The notes: generated by a model from the sequence alone, not told the origin. DNA of 64,000 bases from Polytrichum commune (GCA_950295325.1 OX485805.1:27017501-27081500); one strand, 5' to 3'; positions 11,465 to 23,653 are shown, counted from the stretch's first letter. Program-made: numbers and translations.

Positions 11465-12512
11465 ATATCAATGCATGCCAGTATAATACGAATGGCGGTG
11501 GTAGTGTCGGGTGTGGCCATTGAATGTGGGTTCAGTACAAGGTGTAGGGGAATGTTGGCCGGTCCGACGCAAGGGGCCACATGTGGAGCGTATGGAGCAG
11601 CCAAGGGGAGGCAGGGTGGAGACCATGATCCGCCAAAAGCATTTCCTGGAAGGTCAGACATTGTCGGTATTGCACTTGGAGCTGGCTCGTCGCGCTCACA
11701 AGGAAAAAGATCAAGAGGTGGGTGGCACCGAGAGGGAGAATCCAGTTCGGAGTCGGATTGAGGCACTCCCTCTTCTTCTGAGTTTGCAACCTTCTTGCAT
11801 ACGAAATGGAATTTAGGCAACACAATAGTGCATAGGGGAGAACTTAGCGTAGCACCATGCACACGATACGAATTACCGACACAATTTTGACATTTTGATT
11901 CCAAGTAGCACACAACATAGACATGGAAATGACAATGAGTGTAAAACCATATGTGTGTTGGAAATGGAACACATCTTGGATGTCATCCACGATTAAAGCG
12001 AATGTGTTTTGTATCCACTCCGTTTTCAAATTCAATGCCATTGCAAGTATGAAACAATTTGGTTCCCATCTTCAATGCCACCACAAATTTCTTGGCTAGT
12101 TTACATGAAGAAGAAGAATAATCCGAAAGTATGTGCACCTGCGGATGGAGATCCCGAATAGCGGAGCCCATTGCTGCCAGCCTTTCCCTGACAACATCGA
12201 GTGGGTTGGTCTGTGACATTGGGCGAACGCGTTGCGGCAAACTATTCAAACCCATATCGTCATCCCGAACCATAAACAAAAGCGAGCGCCCCAATTCATG
12301 CGCTTCCAACTCCAGTTCGGAGTCAAACCTGAGCATGAGAGCCCGAAGGTTGCTGCAGTCCTCTTCCAACTCCCATTTGCAGTACATCTCCACAAGAGGT
12401 AGAAGTTGCATGCATGTAGTGCGGAGCAAATGACGGGAGGGAAGAAGCAACCCAGAATGTCGTCACCACACAAGCTGCCTTGCGCAAACTTAGCCATTGC
12501 GGAGGCCCTCAA
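11465..12512 (-). other. Unrecognised ORFs beside the Harbinger transposase
   Basis: An open frame at 11983-12450 (155 codons) reads like protein, with an acidic, Leu-rich stretch (ELEEDCSNLRALMLRFDSEL). A second frame at 11389-11913 is Pro/Ser-rich with an acidic run (SEEEGVPQSDSELDS). A third frame (12246-12512) overlaps the first and suggests a frameshift. I recognise no domain. They may be an extra ORF of the transposon, a captured host fragment, or a decayed neighbour gene. Confidence 0.3.
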
Positions 12513-12890
12513 AAGCTACACACAACATCGATTCATAGGAGCCCGGAAAAGAAGAAAGAACCAATAAACTACCACAAAAAACAAATCAATGGAGAAAAAT
12601 CATGAACCCAATTTGGATTGCTGAAATTCATACTCGTGTTGGAACAAGTGCGAATAGTATGCGTAGCAAAACAACTTGTACCCTTCCCAATAATCCTCCA
12701 CTCTGCAAACATATATCAAAAAAATCACAAACCAAAAATTCGAACATGTTGACTTCACGGGGCACTTTCATAGCATGCAGACCCACAATCGAGTGAGACT
12801 GGACAGCGGGTTTTTTTGGGTTGAGGTTTTGGCCACTGTGGTTTCCTAAACTGTGGTTGAGTCAAAACAACCTTCTGGACAAGATCATGT

Positions 12891-13094
12891 CGGTGTCCAG
12901 GGAGATTTGTGGGCATAATTGGTGAAAATCCTAGTGTTTCCAGGTCCAACAGGTTACATGTTGTGATCTTTCGGATTTCTTTGTTAATTTGAGGTACATT
13001 CCATAGATTCCTCTTAAACTTATGGTAAGTTTCCTGAAGTCTTGAACTTCAACCGGTTCAGCTATGAGGACCGGTCAGTTCTCCCCGTTCATTG
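12891..13094 (-). mobile_element. hAT-type MITE, family 1, copy A
   Basis: 204-bp element. The left end reads CGGTGTCCAGGGAGATTT and the right end GTTCTCCCCGTTCATTG. Flanks are gatcatgt and gaccatgt, an 8-bp duplication with one mismatch. The body matches family 1 in reverse (gtcttgaacttcaaccgg). An 8-bp duplication and ends starting C(A/G) point to the hAT superfamily. Confidence 0.8.
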
Positions 13095-13102
13095 GACCAT
13101 GT

Positions 13103-13526
13103 ATTTGATGGAATGCAGGTTTTGCGAATCTACACATACTATAGAAGGCTCTCTGTTCCAACGAAGAAATGTAAGTATTCTCCCCCTCAAACTTTTCCAC
13201 GTTTCACTCGTACATTGGGTGATACGTAATTGAATTCCATGTAGAAACTACATTCCGGCATTGATAAAGATGAAATAAGGAGCGCTCTACAGTATGATTC
13301 TCGAATCCCAAATCAAATGTCATCTTTAATACGAATGTTTGTCATGGGGCATTTGTGGCTTCTTGCCTGGCAAGGTCATGGACCTAGTTGCTTGTGTTCT
13401 CGTTGCAACACACAAGGTATCACTCACAGGACCACCAAGGTTTTGTTGATGTAAATGTAACTGTGATATCGCAATTTCAGAGTCCCTTGTTTGCCAAAGC
13501 TTGGTCAACAAGAACACAGATGAAAT
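13103..13526. other. Spacer between two MITE copies, no gene seen
   Basis: About 420 bp without a supportable ORF. Copies A and B sit on either side in opposite orientation. Confidence 0.35.
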
Positions 13527-13754
13527 CATAGAACGGGGAGAACCAACCACTAGTTACAGGTGAAACCAGTTGAGTTTGAGAAATAACCGGTCGAAGTTCC
13601 AGACTCCAGGAAAATTACTGATCATTTTAGAGGCGTCCATAGAATATACCTCAACTCAATAAAGAAAAACGGAAAGATGTCGACATGTAACCGGTTGGAC
13701 TTGGAAACACTAGAATCTTGACTTATTATGTCCAAAAATCTTCCCAGGAAACTG
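13527..13754 (+). mobile_element. hAT-type MITE, family 1, copy B
   Basis: 228-bp element starting CATAGAACGGGGAGAACC and ending TCTTCCCAGGAAACTG. It is flanked by an exact 8-bp duplication, gatgaaat, at 13519-13526 and 13755-13762. The body carries the family blocks agttacag, aataaccggt, aggaaaattac, atgtaaccggttgg. Confidence 0.88.
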
Positions 13755-13762
13755 GATGAAAT

Positions 13763-14501
13763 GGCAAAAGTCATTTAGAGATGTCTACTCTTCACATTAC
13801 TCAGGTCATAACTACACAGTTGCGACCAAATTGCTCGAGCTCCGTATCTGCACACTCTACTTATGGGGTATTGACAGAATGGATTTGGGAAATTGTGGGC
13901 ACTTCCAACTCCACAGACAACTTTTGGTCGGGGAAGTCTCATCTGGTAGCAAATGCGGATTATGAAAAGTATCACAATTCGAGTTTGGGAAGCAAACATC
14001 ATAACAGGTCCAAGTGAACACTCTCTTCATCTTCAAAGCACATGTGTTAACTATGTATTGAACCTAGAATGATGTCTGTATGTTGATCACATACTCCAAC
14101 TTCATCGGTACACATGTAGTGTCCATCCTTGACTACAAACCTTACCTTACCATACATCACTCAAAGATTGGTATCCAATTAAGGAGGTTGACCACATAAG
14201 TCCCACATACCTTTCTTGTACAATAATCTTGAAGGCTTGATTCGTAAGGCCTATTTCATGCCCATTTCATGGTGTGCCTATCTGACTAATCTTGTAGAAG
14301 CTACCTTGCAAACAAAGTAGATCCAGAAGTGTTGCCAAAGTTTCCAAGAACCACACAAATTTTGCGAATTCACGACAGCAATTCCGTAATGAATAGTTTT
14401 TTGATTGACATTTCCTGATGGAAAGTTTGCAAAACATCAGACCAGTTCAATCATCTGATATTTTGAATGGCATTTTGTGAGACTGTTTGCCCTATAATGC
14501 C
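13763..14501. repeat. Dispersed repeat fragments, no gene seen
   Basis: The stretch shares blocks with other places in the window. gtgggcacttccaactccaca recurs at about 47310-47335 (inverse) and 60330-60355. accacataagtcccacatacc recurs near 48715-48740 and 57935-57955. These are old copies of a dispersed repeat; no coding signal is seen. Confidence 0.5.
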
Positions 14502-14728
14502 CCATGTCCGAGGAGATGTTGTGCACACAATCAGTCGACATCCTAGAGTTTCCAAGTCCACCCAGTTACATATTGTCATCTTTCGGTTTTACTTTACAAA
14601 TTTGGGGCACATCATTACAATTCTTCTAAAATGAGAAGTAGTTTTCTTGAAGTCTTGAACTTCAACCAGCTATTTCTCAACCTCAACCAATTCATTTGTA
14701 ATCAGTTGTCGGTTCTCTCTGGTCAATG
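14502..14728 (-). mobile_element. hAT-type MITE, family 1, copy C (diverged)
   Basis: 227 bp. The left end is CCATGTCCGAGGAGAT and the right end GGTTCTCTCTGGTCAATG, with family blocks between in reverse (cttgaacttcaacca). Flanks ataatgcc and gtaatgta share only taatg, so any 8-bp duplication has decayed. Confidence 0.65.
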
Positions 14729-14766
14729 GTAATGTAGACAACTTGTTTGTCTGTCTGCAAATATGT

Positions 14767-16330
14767 AGAGAATTCCCTGTCAATCAGACACTGAGATAGA
14801 CAGGGTTACTCTCTCTGACCAGCACACTTCTCCCAGGATATGAAATCACGATTAGCACACGATGGTTGCTGACCCCCTCTACTTCGACGAAATTTGTCCA
14901 CTCTCCTTATAGCTCAGCCACTGCTTATCTCAAAATTGAGGTTGAAACCTGCATAGTCGAGGCCATGCAAGCACACCAGGGTAAAGATTGAGCTTCTGTC
15001 TATCACATGCAGGAACAAACTCCCAAACGATACCCAAAAGCAGTGCAGCAGGTTCACATCCCTCCCACCAGGAATCAACTCCAAGTTCCAAAACCCAGGG
15101 TTTCAGATTTTTCCATAGCCCTAAGTACCATAAAAAGAGAAGAACCCAGAATCGAAAAAAAGAAAGAAATTGCGAGGTAGTTCCAATAAAGCAAAAACCT
15201 ACAACACTTGCTCCGACTCGACTCGACTGGACCTGACCGCAATAAATTGTCACCCATTTGCATCCGAACGAATTCCCTGTCAATCAGACACTAAGATAGA
15301 CAAGGTTACTCTCTCCGACCACCACACTTCTCTCAGGATATGAAATCGCGATTGGTACAAGATGGTTAGCAAATGGTGGATTTCTGGGACTCCCATTCCA
15401 AAGAGCTTCCAACTTAACCCCGAAGAAATCCTGAAGCAAAAAACATTGCGAGGATACAGACAAACAAACAAACTCCGATACACACACACACGCCAACAAC
15501 AACAACTCCACCCAAGCGAGCTCTCGTAGCTTCAAGCAGCTGTGTCAAATTTCAACCATCGAACCTTCTTCACGAACAATATTTGCGGTGACTTCGAGAA
15601 GAGCTGAAAAAACTTTAAAAACTAAGTGTGGCCAAATAGGACTGCAAGAATGTAATTCCGGCACGGTCCGTTGGTCGATCGATCTGTCTGTCTATCTGTC
15701 AGGTCTCCAGTAAATTCACCTCCCAAGAAGACTCAATATAAACCGCCACAGAATCTCAAGCTTCGCAATTGAAGCGGAACTCCAGAAAATCCACCGTGTG
15801 CACCTTCCGTCCAGATCCCCATAAAATGCACTCTCTGCCTGGAGCCAATCTTAAAACAAACAAGCTCACGAGCTACCCAAAAAACCGCTAAACCTTTCAC
15901 CCCCAAAAGCAGCTTCCGATTTTGAGAAGGGTGGCCGAATCCTATTTGCAAGAATGCGTTTTGTAAGCACGGTCGACTCACAAGTGGTCAATTTTACCTC
16001 CAAACCTTCACCAAACTCCAATATAGCCGCCACAGGTTCCCCCACAGGAACAGCCGAGAATCCAGCCAGGAACGAACTCCCAATATCTTCGTTTCACAAA
16101 TCTCCTCACTAAAACCCAGACGATTCTTCTTCACAACACAAACATTGGTTCTGAAGAAAGATTGACAGGGAATTCTCTAGGACCAGCACACTTCTCTCAT
16201 GATATGAAATCGCGATTAGTACAAGATGGTTAGCAAATGGTGGATTTCTGGGACTCCAATTCCAACGAGCTTCCAACTAAACCCCGAAGAAATCCTGAAG
16301 CAAAAAACATTGCGAGGATACAGAAATCTA
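14767..16330. repeat. Complex repeat block: inverted 19-mers enclosing a segment present three times
   Basis: An exact inverted pair lies at 14767-14785 and 16160-16178 (agagaattccctgtcaatc). The same string, slightly shortened, recurs at 15269-15285. A segment containing aggatatgaaatcgcgatt and gcaaatggtggatttctggg occurs at about 15315-15465 and 16180-16325, with a shorter copy at 14810-14875. No convincing ORF lies inside. It could be a nested non-autonomous transposon or a tandemly duplicated region. Confidence 0.6.
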
Positions 16331-16489
16331 ACTTTGAAGCTTAATTGCATCGTTATCCATGAAACATTACCCAAATCGCAACTGTTGGAGCTCCCTGTCA
16401 ATCGCAGTTGCATGCTCCATCAACCTCAGTCAACGCGGATCTTGGAGCGTGGGAGATAAGAGAGCGGAGCGTGTGAGGCTTGCAATCGG

Positions 16490-17213
16490 AAGCGGAGCTT
16501 GGGAAGCGACAGAAAACCGCGGATGAATGTGGAGGCTCTCCGGCACATAACCAGCCGGTGCGGACTCCGACCCGGACCCGCCACTAGGGAATGGCCAGCC
16601 TCCCTACCCGGTTGGGAGCTTCCGGTTAGGCCTTGGCCCGCACCTCGAGGCCCGCACCGGTTCCGGGTGCGGCCAGGCCCTAAGGGCCGCTTTAATTTAC
16701 ACCTAGAGGCCGGGCCGATTCCCCTTGAGGCCGATTGCATGAAATTTCAGCCCCTTTTGGGCAAGAGGCCGGCCTCAACTACACATGACAATAATAATAA
16801 TATAATGGGGGCCAATTTCCCGATATGTAAAGGTCTTAGGGCCAAGAAGCTAGGCCGATTCAATAAATCTAACATAATCCAACGGATTTAGCATAATCTA
16901 GCATAGAGCTGTTCATATTTTCACATAATCCAATGGATATGGTTTGTTAAAAAATCACATTTTATTTTAAAAATAATCAAATTTTGACATTGGCCTTGAG
17001 GCCAAGAACTGACCTTTCATTTTGGGTACACCTAATTCAATGAGCTCGGGTCGTGTCATACCATGCATTTTTTGATTAAAAATTTCATACCACCAAATCG
17101 GCCCAGCCTCTAGGTGTAAAGGGGTTGGGACCGATTTCAACCTTTTGACCAATCACAAGTGAGGATTTCAAGCCTCTTGCACAACGAATTGACCCGGCCT
17201 ATAGGTGTAAAAT
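16490..17213. repeat. GC-rich block and short inverted repeat
   Basis: 16540-16740 is strongly GC-rich compared with its surroundings. A 25-nt inverted pair with one mismatch lies at 16696-16720 and 17096-17120 (core tttacacctagaggc and its complement). A third partial copy is at 17191-17211. This fits a small foldback or MITE. ORFs across it are in overlapping frames and not convincing. Confidence 0.45.
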
Positions 17214-19088
17214 GACCCTAATTCATCAGATTCTGAGCACACAGCTTTCCTACAAAATTTTCATCACATACTCTTGAGCTTGAGCTTCATCCCGTCTCTC
17301 CACGACCAGTTCATTCACGAGTTTTTACCAACAATTTACAAACTTCGCGACAATAATGCTTCTACACTTCACGGCCGATCCCGACAGAATTAGTCCATGA
17401 TGGATGGATGTGTTTAAGGATGAAAATGTGGAGCAATTATCATCCCTCTCTACTGCAGCTTGATGTGTCCTTTCTCTATGACTAGATCTTTCTCCGGTTC
17501 GTATTTTGTTACACTCTATAAGGTAAGTGGGTAATGTCATTATAAGGTAAGTGGGTCTTAAGCACACGCTTTTCTCTCTGCACCCACTTCTTGGAGATAG
17601 ATGAAAATACGCAATTAGTGTGAGATATTTAGCAAATTCAAATCATGTCCATTCTCATTTTCCTCATGATATTATGAGCTCATATGAACATCTTATTTAT
17701 TGTCAAGTGAAGATTTTTTTTTCTCATTAGACGATCATATGGGTTTCTCCACTTATGTTCTCTATTGAGCTTAGAATGGTTCATAAGTTTTGAGCACGTA
17801 TTCCAAGTTTTTGGAAACACGTGTTCTTTTTATGTCCAATCTTAGATCCACACATCACCACATGTAACTCAAACATAGGTACACATTTACGAGGATAGTT
17901 TAATTATACCCACTTATCTTAGTAAATATTTGAAGGGTTTGGTCTACACTAAATATCCCAATTAATGAAGGTGGGCTAATAGTGAGGGGTGAGAAATAGT
18001 GAAGGTGATACTAAATTTCTTTACGCTATGATATTACTAATGCCACCAATTTCAAGTGCAACAATGCATCTCAACAATAACCACAATATGTCAAAATTAT
18101 TCAACACATTTATTTTGGCACATCGTGATTGTGAATTGGAAGAATTCATGGCACCTGGGAGTAATGAATTTGAACCACCCACACTAGTCTTGGTGATTGT
18201 TGCCCAATACGGACCTTGTTGGAGAGTATTGTAATGAAGAACTATATAATGCTAAAGACTTGGGTATTGTAGAGGGTGATCATTGGGGAGAGGCGCAACT
18301 AGTGCCTTCACTTTGTGACGTTAAGATTTGCTTGCTCAACAAGAGCAATTGGCAACAAACCTCGAAGCGGCCAAAAGTCAACACCATAACATTGTTGCAA
18401 TGTCACTCCCACTCCGAGCTCCCGCCTTGCAACCCATGGGGCCCATACAAGCTTTGTGGACACTCAAGTGTGCTTCCTTCAAGTTTCTCTTTAGGTAAAC
18501 CTAGTATAATCTCAACACTGCCAATTGAAAAGGATATATTGTCAATGCTTTTGCCATTCGAGTGGCTTTGAGATTGAAGAAAACAATAGTTGAGATCAAG
18601 TTGTTCATTAATTTCACAAAGGCCACATCAACAAGTGTGCTCGGCAACCAAGAAGGTTAGTGTGCCCAAAACGAGTGTTCAAAGTTGGGAGTTGGTGGTA
18701 GGTAACCATAAAATGGCTACCCAACCACAATTTTGGTAGCTAAAGTGGATGCTCATGACATGATTTCTCCTTGTATTCAAGAGTTTGGACTTTGTTGTCA
18801 AAGAGTTCTTAGCTTCTAAATATTTGGATAAGAGATGATTGGTGCAATAAAAAAATAGTTCAAAGTTATAAGGCCCACACTTAGAGAAGAAAGAGAGTAA
18901 GGTAAGTAGGCTTCACACTTGGGGTGCATTCTTCATACCATGTACAAGCTACCCTGAGTGTAGAAAGGGGTTTAACTTGAGGCATTCATTAATGAACATA
19001 ATACATGAAGGACATGTTATATTTCACTATAGTCTTTAAAAATAAAATGCTATTGATATTTTAATAGTAAATGTAGAGGTATAAAAGA
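17214..19088. other. Intergenic AT-rich DNA, no gene supported
   Basis: Short frames at 17989-18234 and 18197-18571 overlap and have no recognisable domain. A decayed transposon is possible but not demonstrable here. Confidence 0.3.
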
Positions 19089-19584
19089 CACGGGTAGATC
19101 ACTCTAAGGCATTTTTGTGCACCACATGCGGCTGGGGGTTTTTTGTTTGGGGCTATTTACCTTCAAGGGCTGAATTAAAGCCTCCATATAATTACTTAAA
19201 TTTCAAATATGACCCATTTGTTTGCACCCTTCCATTACTTATATTGTCCAAGTCACTGCAATTTTTTGTACTCTATATTCCTTTTAAGCCATTTCTGGAT
19301 AGAGAGAAATCCCAATTATCATCCATCCCCGTGAGTCCTAAACCCATTTACATACCATACTAAACATACCTTCTAGGATCCTTATCTTCAACCCCTATAT
19401 TAATTTTACAAAAAAATAATGGCCCACATTTTATGTCCATCTAACTTACTTATAATGGGATTGTCTACATTTAATGGCCCTTCATTATTTGGAATTCCTT
19501 TATAATTTTTATTTCAAATGATTTTAATCCTCTCTATATTGTGCCGCATGTCGTTTTTAAAATGCACTAAGTGATCTACCTGTG
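19089..19584 (+). mobile_element. Family 2 non-autonomous element (496 bp), copy 1
   Basis: Starts CACGGGTAGATCACTCTAAG and ends AAGTGATCTACCTGTG. Imperfect terminal inverted repeats of about 45 bp extend to a shared atgcggc block. Exact 8-bp target duplications, ataaaaga, lie at 19081-19088 and 19585-19592. The 8-bp duplication suggests hAT. No transposase is present. Copy 2 lies inverted at 23148-23645. Confidence 0.9.
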
Positions 19585-19820
19585 ATAAAAGATGGTCCAA
19601 AAGTTTGGAGAAAAAATTGACAATATATGTGTTGTTTTTGTTTGATGAAATAGAGAGGGAGATGGAGGCAACGTCTTCATTGCCCTCTATGGCCATTCCG
19701 ATGCTTGGGGGTGCACTTAGCCTTTAGTTTTGAACTTGCGGCAAGTTTTTACTAGAGCCGTGATGGTAAGTGATAAATCTTGGGAAACAAGATTTGCTCA
19801 TTTGGGAGCACAAGCACAGT

Positions 19821-20598
19821 CTCGGGGAGTTCACTGCGATAATATTAGAAAACAACGTGCGGGAAAATATAGGGTAATTTATATTCACAAAAGGAAAAAC
19901 TTAGAATTTTCTTAGAAGTAATATAGGTGAGTATGTATGATAAAATTTGTATTATAAATAATATAGGCTTGATACAAATAACGCATATTTTTAAAATATT
20001 TGTAAAAATATACCGTAGGATTTCAGGATCCTAGGTTTTTTTGAAATAGGGTGTCCTTTGTGTTCAGAGGCAGGAAGATTTTGGATGAAAAACTAGGAGT
20101 TTTGGTTGGTCTTATGTATGTCTGCTTCAAGCATGATGTTGTAGTATTAACTCTATACCCTTCTACATTATTGCATGGACCCTATTTTTGCTTGTTTTGT
20201 TGTTGGTGTTTTAATTGTTTTTTATTACACTCAGTACCGTTGTGTTTAATTGTGCGTGTAACTTGATTGAGGAACATGGGCTGATTTTGTTGTTTGAAAC
20301 TGTTTATGAACACTCTTAATGTTAAACCTTGTTGTGCCTTGGATTTTGGTGACTTAGTACTTTGAATGCTCTTAAACCCTTTGGAGCAAAATCAAATAAT
20401 TATAATGAACATACCTAGCTTAAAATTAGAGCTTCATCAAATTTAAAAGTAATTATAGGGTCATTTTAAAACAAGAAATTAGCAAATTATATAATAATAC
20501 AGTACAAAAAATTAAGGATGGATAATTAAATACCCCTTGAATAAATACCCTTGTCACGCACGTGTATACATATATACATGTCTAGTGAACTCCCCGAG
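19821..20598 (+). mobile_element. Family 3 non-autonomous element (778 bp)
   Basis: Perfect 15-bp terminal inverted repeats, CTCGGGGAGTTCACT at 19821 and its complement ending at 20598. Exact 8-bp duplications, agcacagt, lie at 19813-19820 and 20599-20606. Subterminal parts share cacgtg(c)g motifs with the larger relative at 37492-40073. No transposase ORF is recognisable. Confidence 0.88.
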
Positions 20599-20606
20599 AG
20601 CACAGT

Positions 20607-21556
20607 CAAGTACACAACTCCATTACCTTACATAGGTTTAAGTGAAAGTGATTCAAAAGTATATACTAACTTTGAATTTTGTGAAGGGGAAAATCATAAA
20701 AATTTGAAAAACACATTGATTTGCAAAGCAAACAATATATGTTGCCAATTTTATTTTATTTTCAAGAAAAGTCTACATATTTTAGAAAATAGTGCAAGTA
20801 GTGTGCAAGCAGATACATTGAACACGTAATTGTCTAGAATTTGTTTGAAACATGATAAAATTATATTAAATTGATGTTTTTCTAGAATTTTTTGTAATGG
20901 TGCCCTCAAGTTTATAATGAATTCAGGGAATTTCAAAATATTTAAGGTCATGAAATCTACGTCCATAATTAGCCATTACCTTTTGAGCAATACTTTTAAT
21001 GATAAGTTTTGAAAATCTCATCTCGATATTCTATATTTGAGTTTGAAAGATCTCATCCAATTTAAACAACACTTTGCTACTACTTTTAGGCATTTGACCA
21101 AAAAAATTATGGTTTTAGTATACCGGAGCATTTTTCCGTATATTTGATCGTGCTTGCTCCCGTGAGAGGGAGAGAATTCTTTGCATATGAGCATACCTCT
21201 CATCCATCCAACATAAAAACTCAACCCCTTTTTAGGTTTGTGGCCAATTCATCTCAAATGACTTGGATTGAACTAATTTGATTTCTTTGAAGCTAATTCT
21301 ATTGTCAAACCAACTCAAAACAACAACTTCCAGTCTACATACTATTGTATGGCTTTTGTGTTGGATGAATGAGAAGTACACTCACATGTGTAAGCTCAAG
21401 TTACATGCAACCTCCAATTGCCACCTCACTCCTACCTCCTACAAACACACCCCACACCTATGCATCTTTTATAACGCATAAAGAATTGGGGTTGATTCCC
21501 CTTTGTTAATATTTGTCCCTTATACAATCAAATCCTCCGCTTGTAGGTGACGGGGC
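20607..21556. other. Intergenic AT-rich DNA, no gene seen
   Basis: Only short chance ORFs occur. No repeat ends were resolved. Confidence 0.35.
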
Positions 21557-22827
21557 CAATGAACGGGTAGTGCCGGCAGTTAGTTACAAGCTAGCCGGTT
21601 GATTTTGAGAATTTCCGAATGCAATTGGAAAGTTTAGGAAGGGATTCCGGAAGAAAATCAAGGTTTACGGAAATGGGCCGATTAGAAGAAAAAAATGCCG
21701 GCATTAAGGCAAGCTGCCCTAGAGTATCCACAGCAAATTACCAATTGAAAAATTATTTTCACGGCGGGCAGCCGACCAAATATATATACTTTAGGTGATT
21801 TTTTCAATACTATGCATAGTTGGAGACTATGCCTTCTTGGCTTGTGGTTTAGGGTTAGTGTGGCTTGTGGTTTAGGGTTACTTGCTTCCCGCCACAACTT
21901 CCATTCCGCAGTGGTGGACCAAACAACATGTAAGCGTGAATTTTTAGCCTTCAAGCTTTAGTGCACTACGGAATGGGGGGATAAGAATTTCAGGGATTTG
22001 TGGGGCATGATAACTTGGAATCATGCTTTGCAAGCACGGTACCCCAACCTCCTTATTCTTGCAGAGTTAGCTCATGTGCAATGTGTTTCTACATCGACAT
22101 GTGAGCGTGCTTTCAATGTGCAAAATTTGATCAAGACCAAAGTTAGAAATAGGTTGGGTAGTAAGAATCTCGATGCAATGCTGCGAATTGTCTTGGAAAG
22201 GCCAGATGAGGAGGTAGATGACATAATTGGTGACGCTATCCCACTTTAGAAGAAGGACAGTAAATACCGTTTTTTGTATGCTAATCCGTCTTCTTATTTG
22301 AATTCTCCTAATACAGTGAGTGTGAGTGATGTGTCTTGTTCGTTTGGGGCAATTGATATTAATGGCAATGGTACGCAAATTTCGTGATTTTTCAATACTA
22401 ATTAGCCTCCAAATAATACTTGAACCCTTTTGTGGTGCTTGTATTTTCCGAAGGCTAAATCCTTAGCCCTAATATGGTAGGGGTTTTGCCAAGTTCAACT
22501 CCTGCTAAGGATACTATTTAGACAAAAAAATATGGAGAGTGAATGCCCACATTATTTAATCCTAAACACTTGAAAAAAAAAAGAATAAATGACAATGACA
22601 CATCCACCACCAAAATATGAAACCGGCCCCACTTTAGACCTTTCGGAAATTGCATAAATGAAAAAACAAATGTCGGCTAATTGCCTAAATACATTAGGAA
22701 ATGGGGGCTATCAACCAATAAATTTTGCACTCTCTAAGCCCACTTCCGGGTAAAAATTGAAAAATTTGAGCCACCTCCAGAAAGCTCGGCAATTAGCCAT
22801 TTTCTCTACAAAACTCCCCGGACTCTG
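21557..22827 (+). mobile_element. Internally deleted hAT element (1271 bp) with transposase remnant
   Basis: The left end reads CAATGAACGGGTAG and the right end CCCCGGACTCTG. Exact 8-bp duplications, gacggggc, lie at 21549-21556 and 22828-22835. Its left end and subterminal blocks (cagttagttacaa, gccggttga) match the family 1 MITEs. Inside is the C-terminal part of a hAT transposase at 21974-22387. So this is a deletion derivative of the autonomous parent of family 1. Confidence 0.88.
21974..22387 (+). pseudogene. hAT transposase C-terminal dimerisation region, interrupted
   Basis: The frame opens with KNFRDLWGMITWNHALQ and continues through ELAHVQCVSTSTCERAFN, NLIKTKVRNRLG and NLDAMLRI. This is the hallmark C-terminal dimerisation domain of hAT transposases (S-T-x-x-E-R-x-F). 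A TAG at 22247-22249 interrupts it just after AIPL, where a Trp codon is likely ancestral. The same frame then runs another 45 codons to a TGA at 22385-22387. The catalytic N-terminal region is missing, so it cannot be active. Confidence 0.9.
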
Positions 22828-23147
22828 GACGGGGCATTATGTGCCATTAAATGCCCCGTCCCCATTATAGATGTCATAATGCACTCTAATCATTCATTTC
22901 TTTATGCAAGGTAGGCCTCCAGTAGCGGGCATTCCCATAATTGCGGGCCTACACCTTGAGCTATCGCTCCTCAATAGTAGGCCCTTAGTTCCAGAAATGC
23001 CCTCTCCTCATGGCCTACCATATACTCATAACTTACTCACACTGTCCTCTATTTGTCACTTGAAGCCTCGCAATTGATTGTCTTTGTTTTTGTCTTCCTC
23101 ATGCTCGTGGTCGCAGTGCAAATCTTGAGGCTCATTGAAGGCTAATG
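22828..23147. other. Host sequence between two transposons, with a small palindrome
   Basis: About 320 bp without a gene. The target duplication of the hAT element is the left edge of an 11-bp-arm palindrome (gacggggcatt ... aatgccccgtc, 22828-22860), so the insertion went in at the foot of an existing hairpin. Confidence 0.5.
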
Positions 23148-23645
23148 CACGGGTAGATCACTTAGTGCATTTTAAAAACGACGTGCGGCATAATATAGAG
23201 AGGATTAAAATCATTTGAAATAAAAATTATAAAGGAATTCCAAATAATGAAGGGGCCATTAAATGTAGACAATCCCATTATAAGTAAGTTAGATGGACAT
23301 AAAACGTGGGCCATTATTTTTTTGTAAAATTACTATAGGGGCTGAAGATAAGGATCCTAGGTATTATTGTTTGCACCCTTCTTTGTTTCCATGCTTTCCC
23401 TCAACACTCGTCAATTGCGTTAGGAAGTAGATTAGCTTTTATTACTTAAAAGGAATATAGAGTATAAAAAATTACAGTGACTTGGAGAATATAAGTAATG
23501 GAAGGGTGCAAACAAATGGGCCATTTTTGAAATTTAAGTAATTATAGGGAGGCTTTAATTCAACCCTTGAAGGTAAATAGCCCCAAAACAAAAAAACCCC
23601 AGCCGCACGTGGTGCACAAAAATGCCTTAGAGTAATCTACCCGTG
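23148..23645 (-). mobile_element. Family 2 non-autonomous element (498 bp), copy 2
   Basis: Inverted relative to the copy at 19089-19584 and similar across its length. It starts CACGGGTAGATCACTTAGTG and ends GTAATCTACCCGTG. Exact 8-bp duplications, ggctaatg, lie at 23140-23147 and 23646-23653. The two copies have different duplications, so they inserted independently. Confidence 0.9.
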
Positions 23646-23653
23646 GGCTAATG

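Noticed and set aside
15270-16325. Short LTR retrotransposon with 15.3-kb and 16.2-kb direct repeats as LTRs
   Set aside because: No primer-binding site, polypurine tract, TG...CA ends or target duplication could be seen, and a third copy lies outside.
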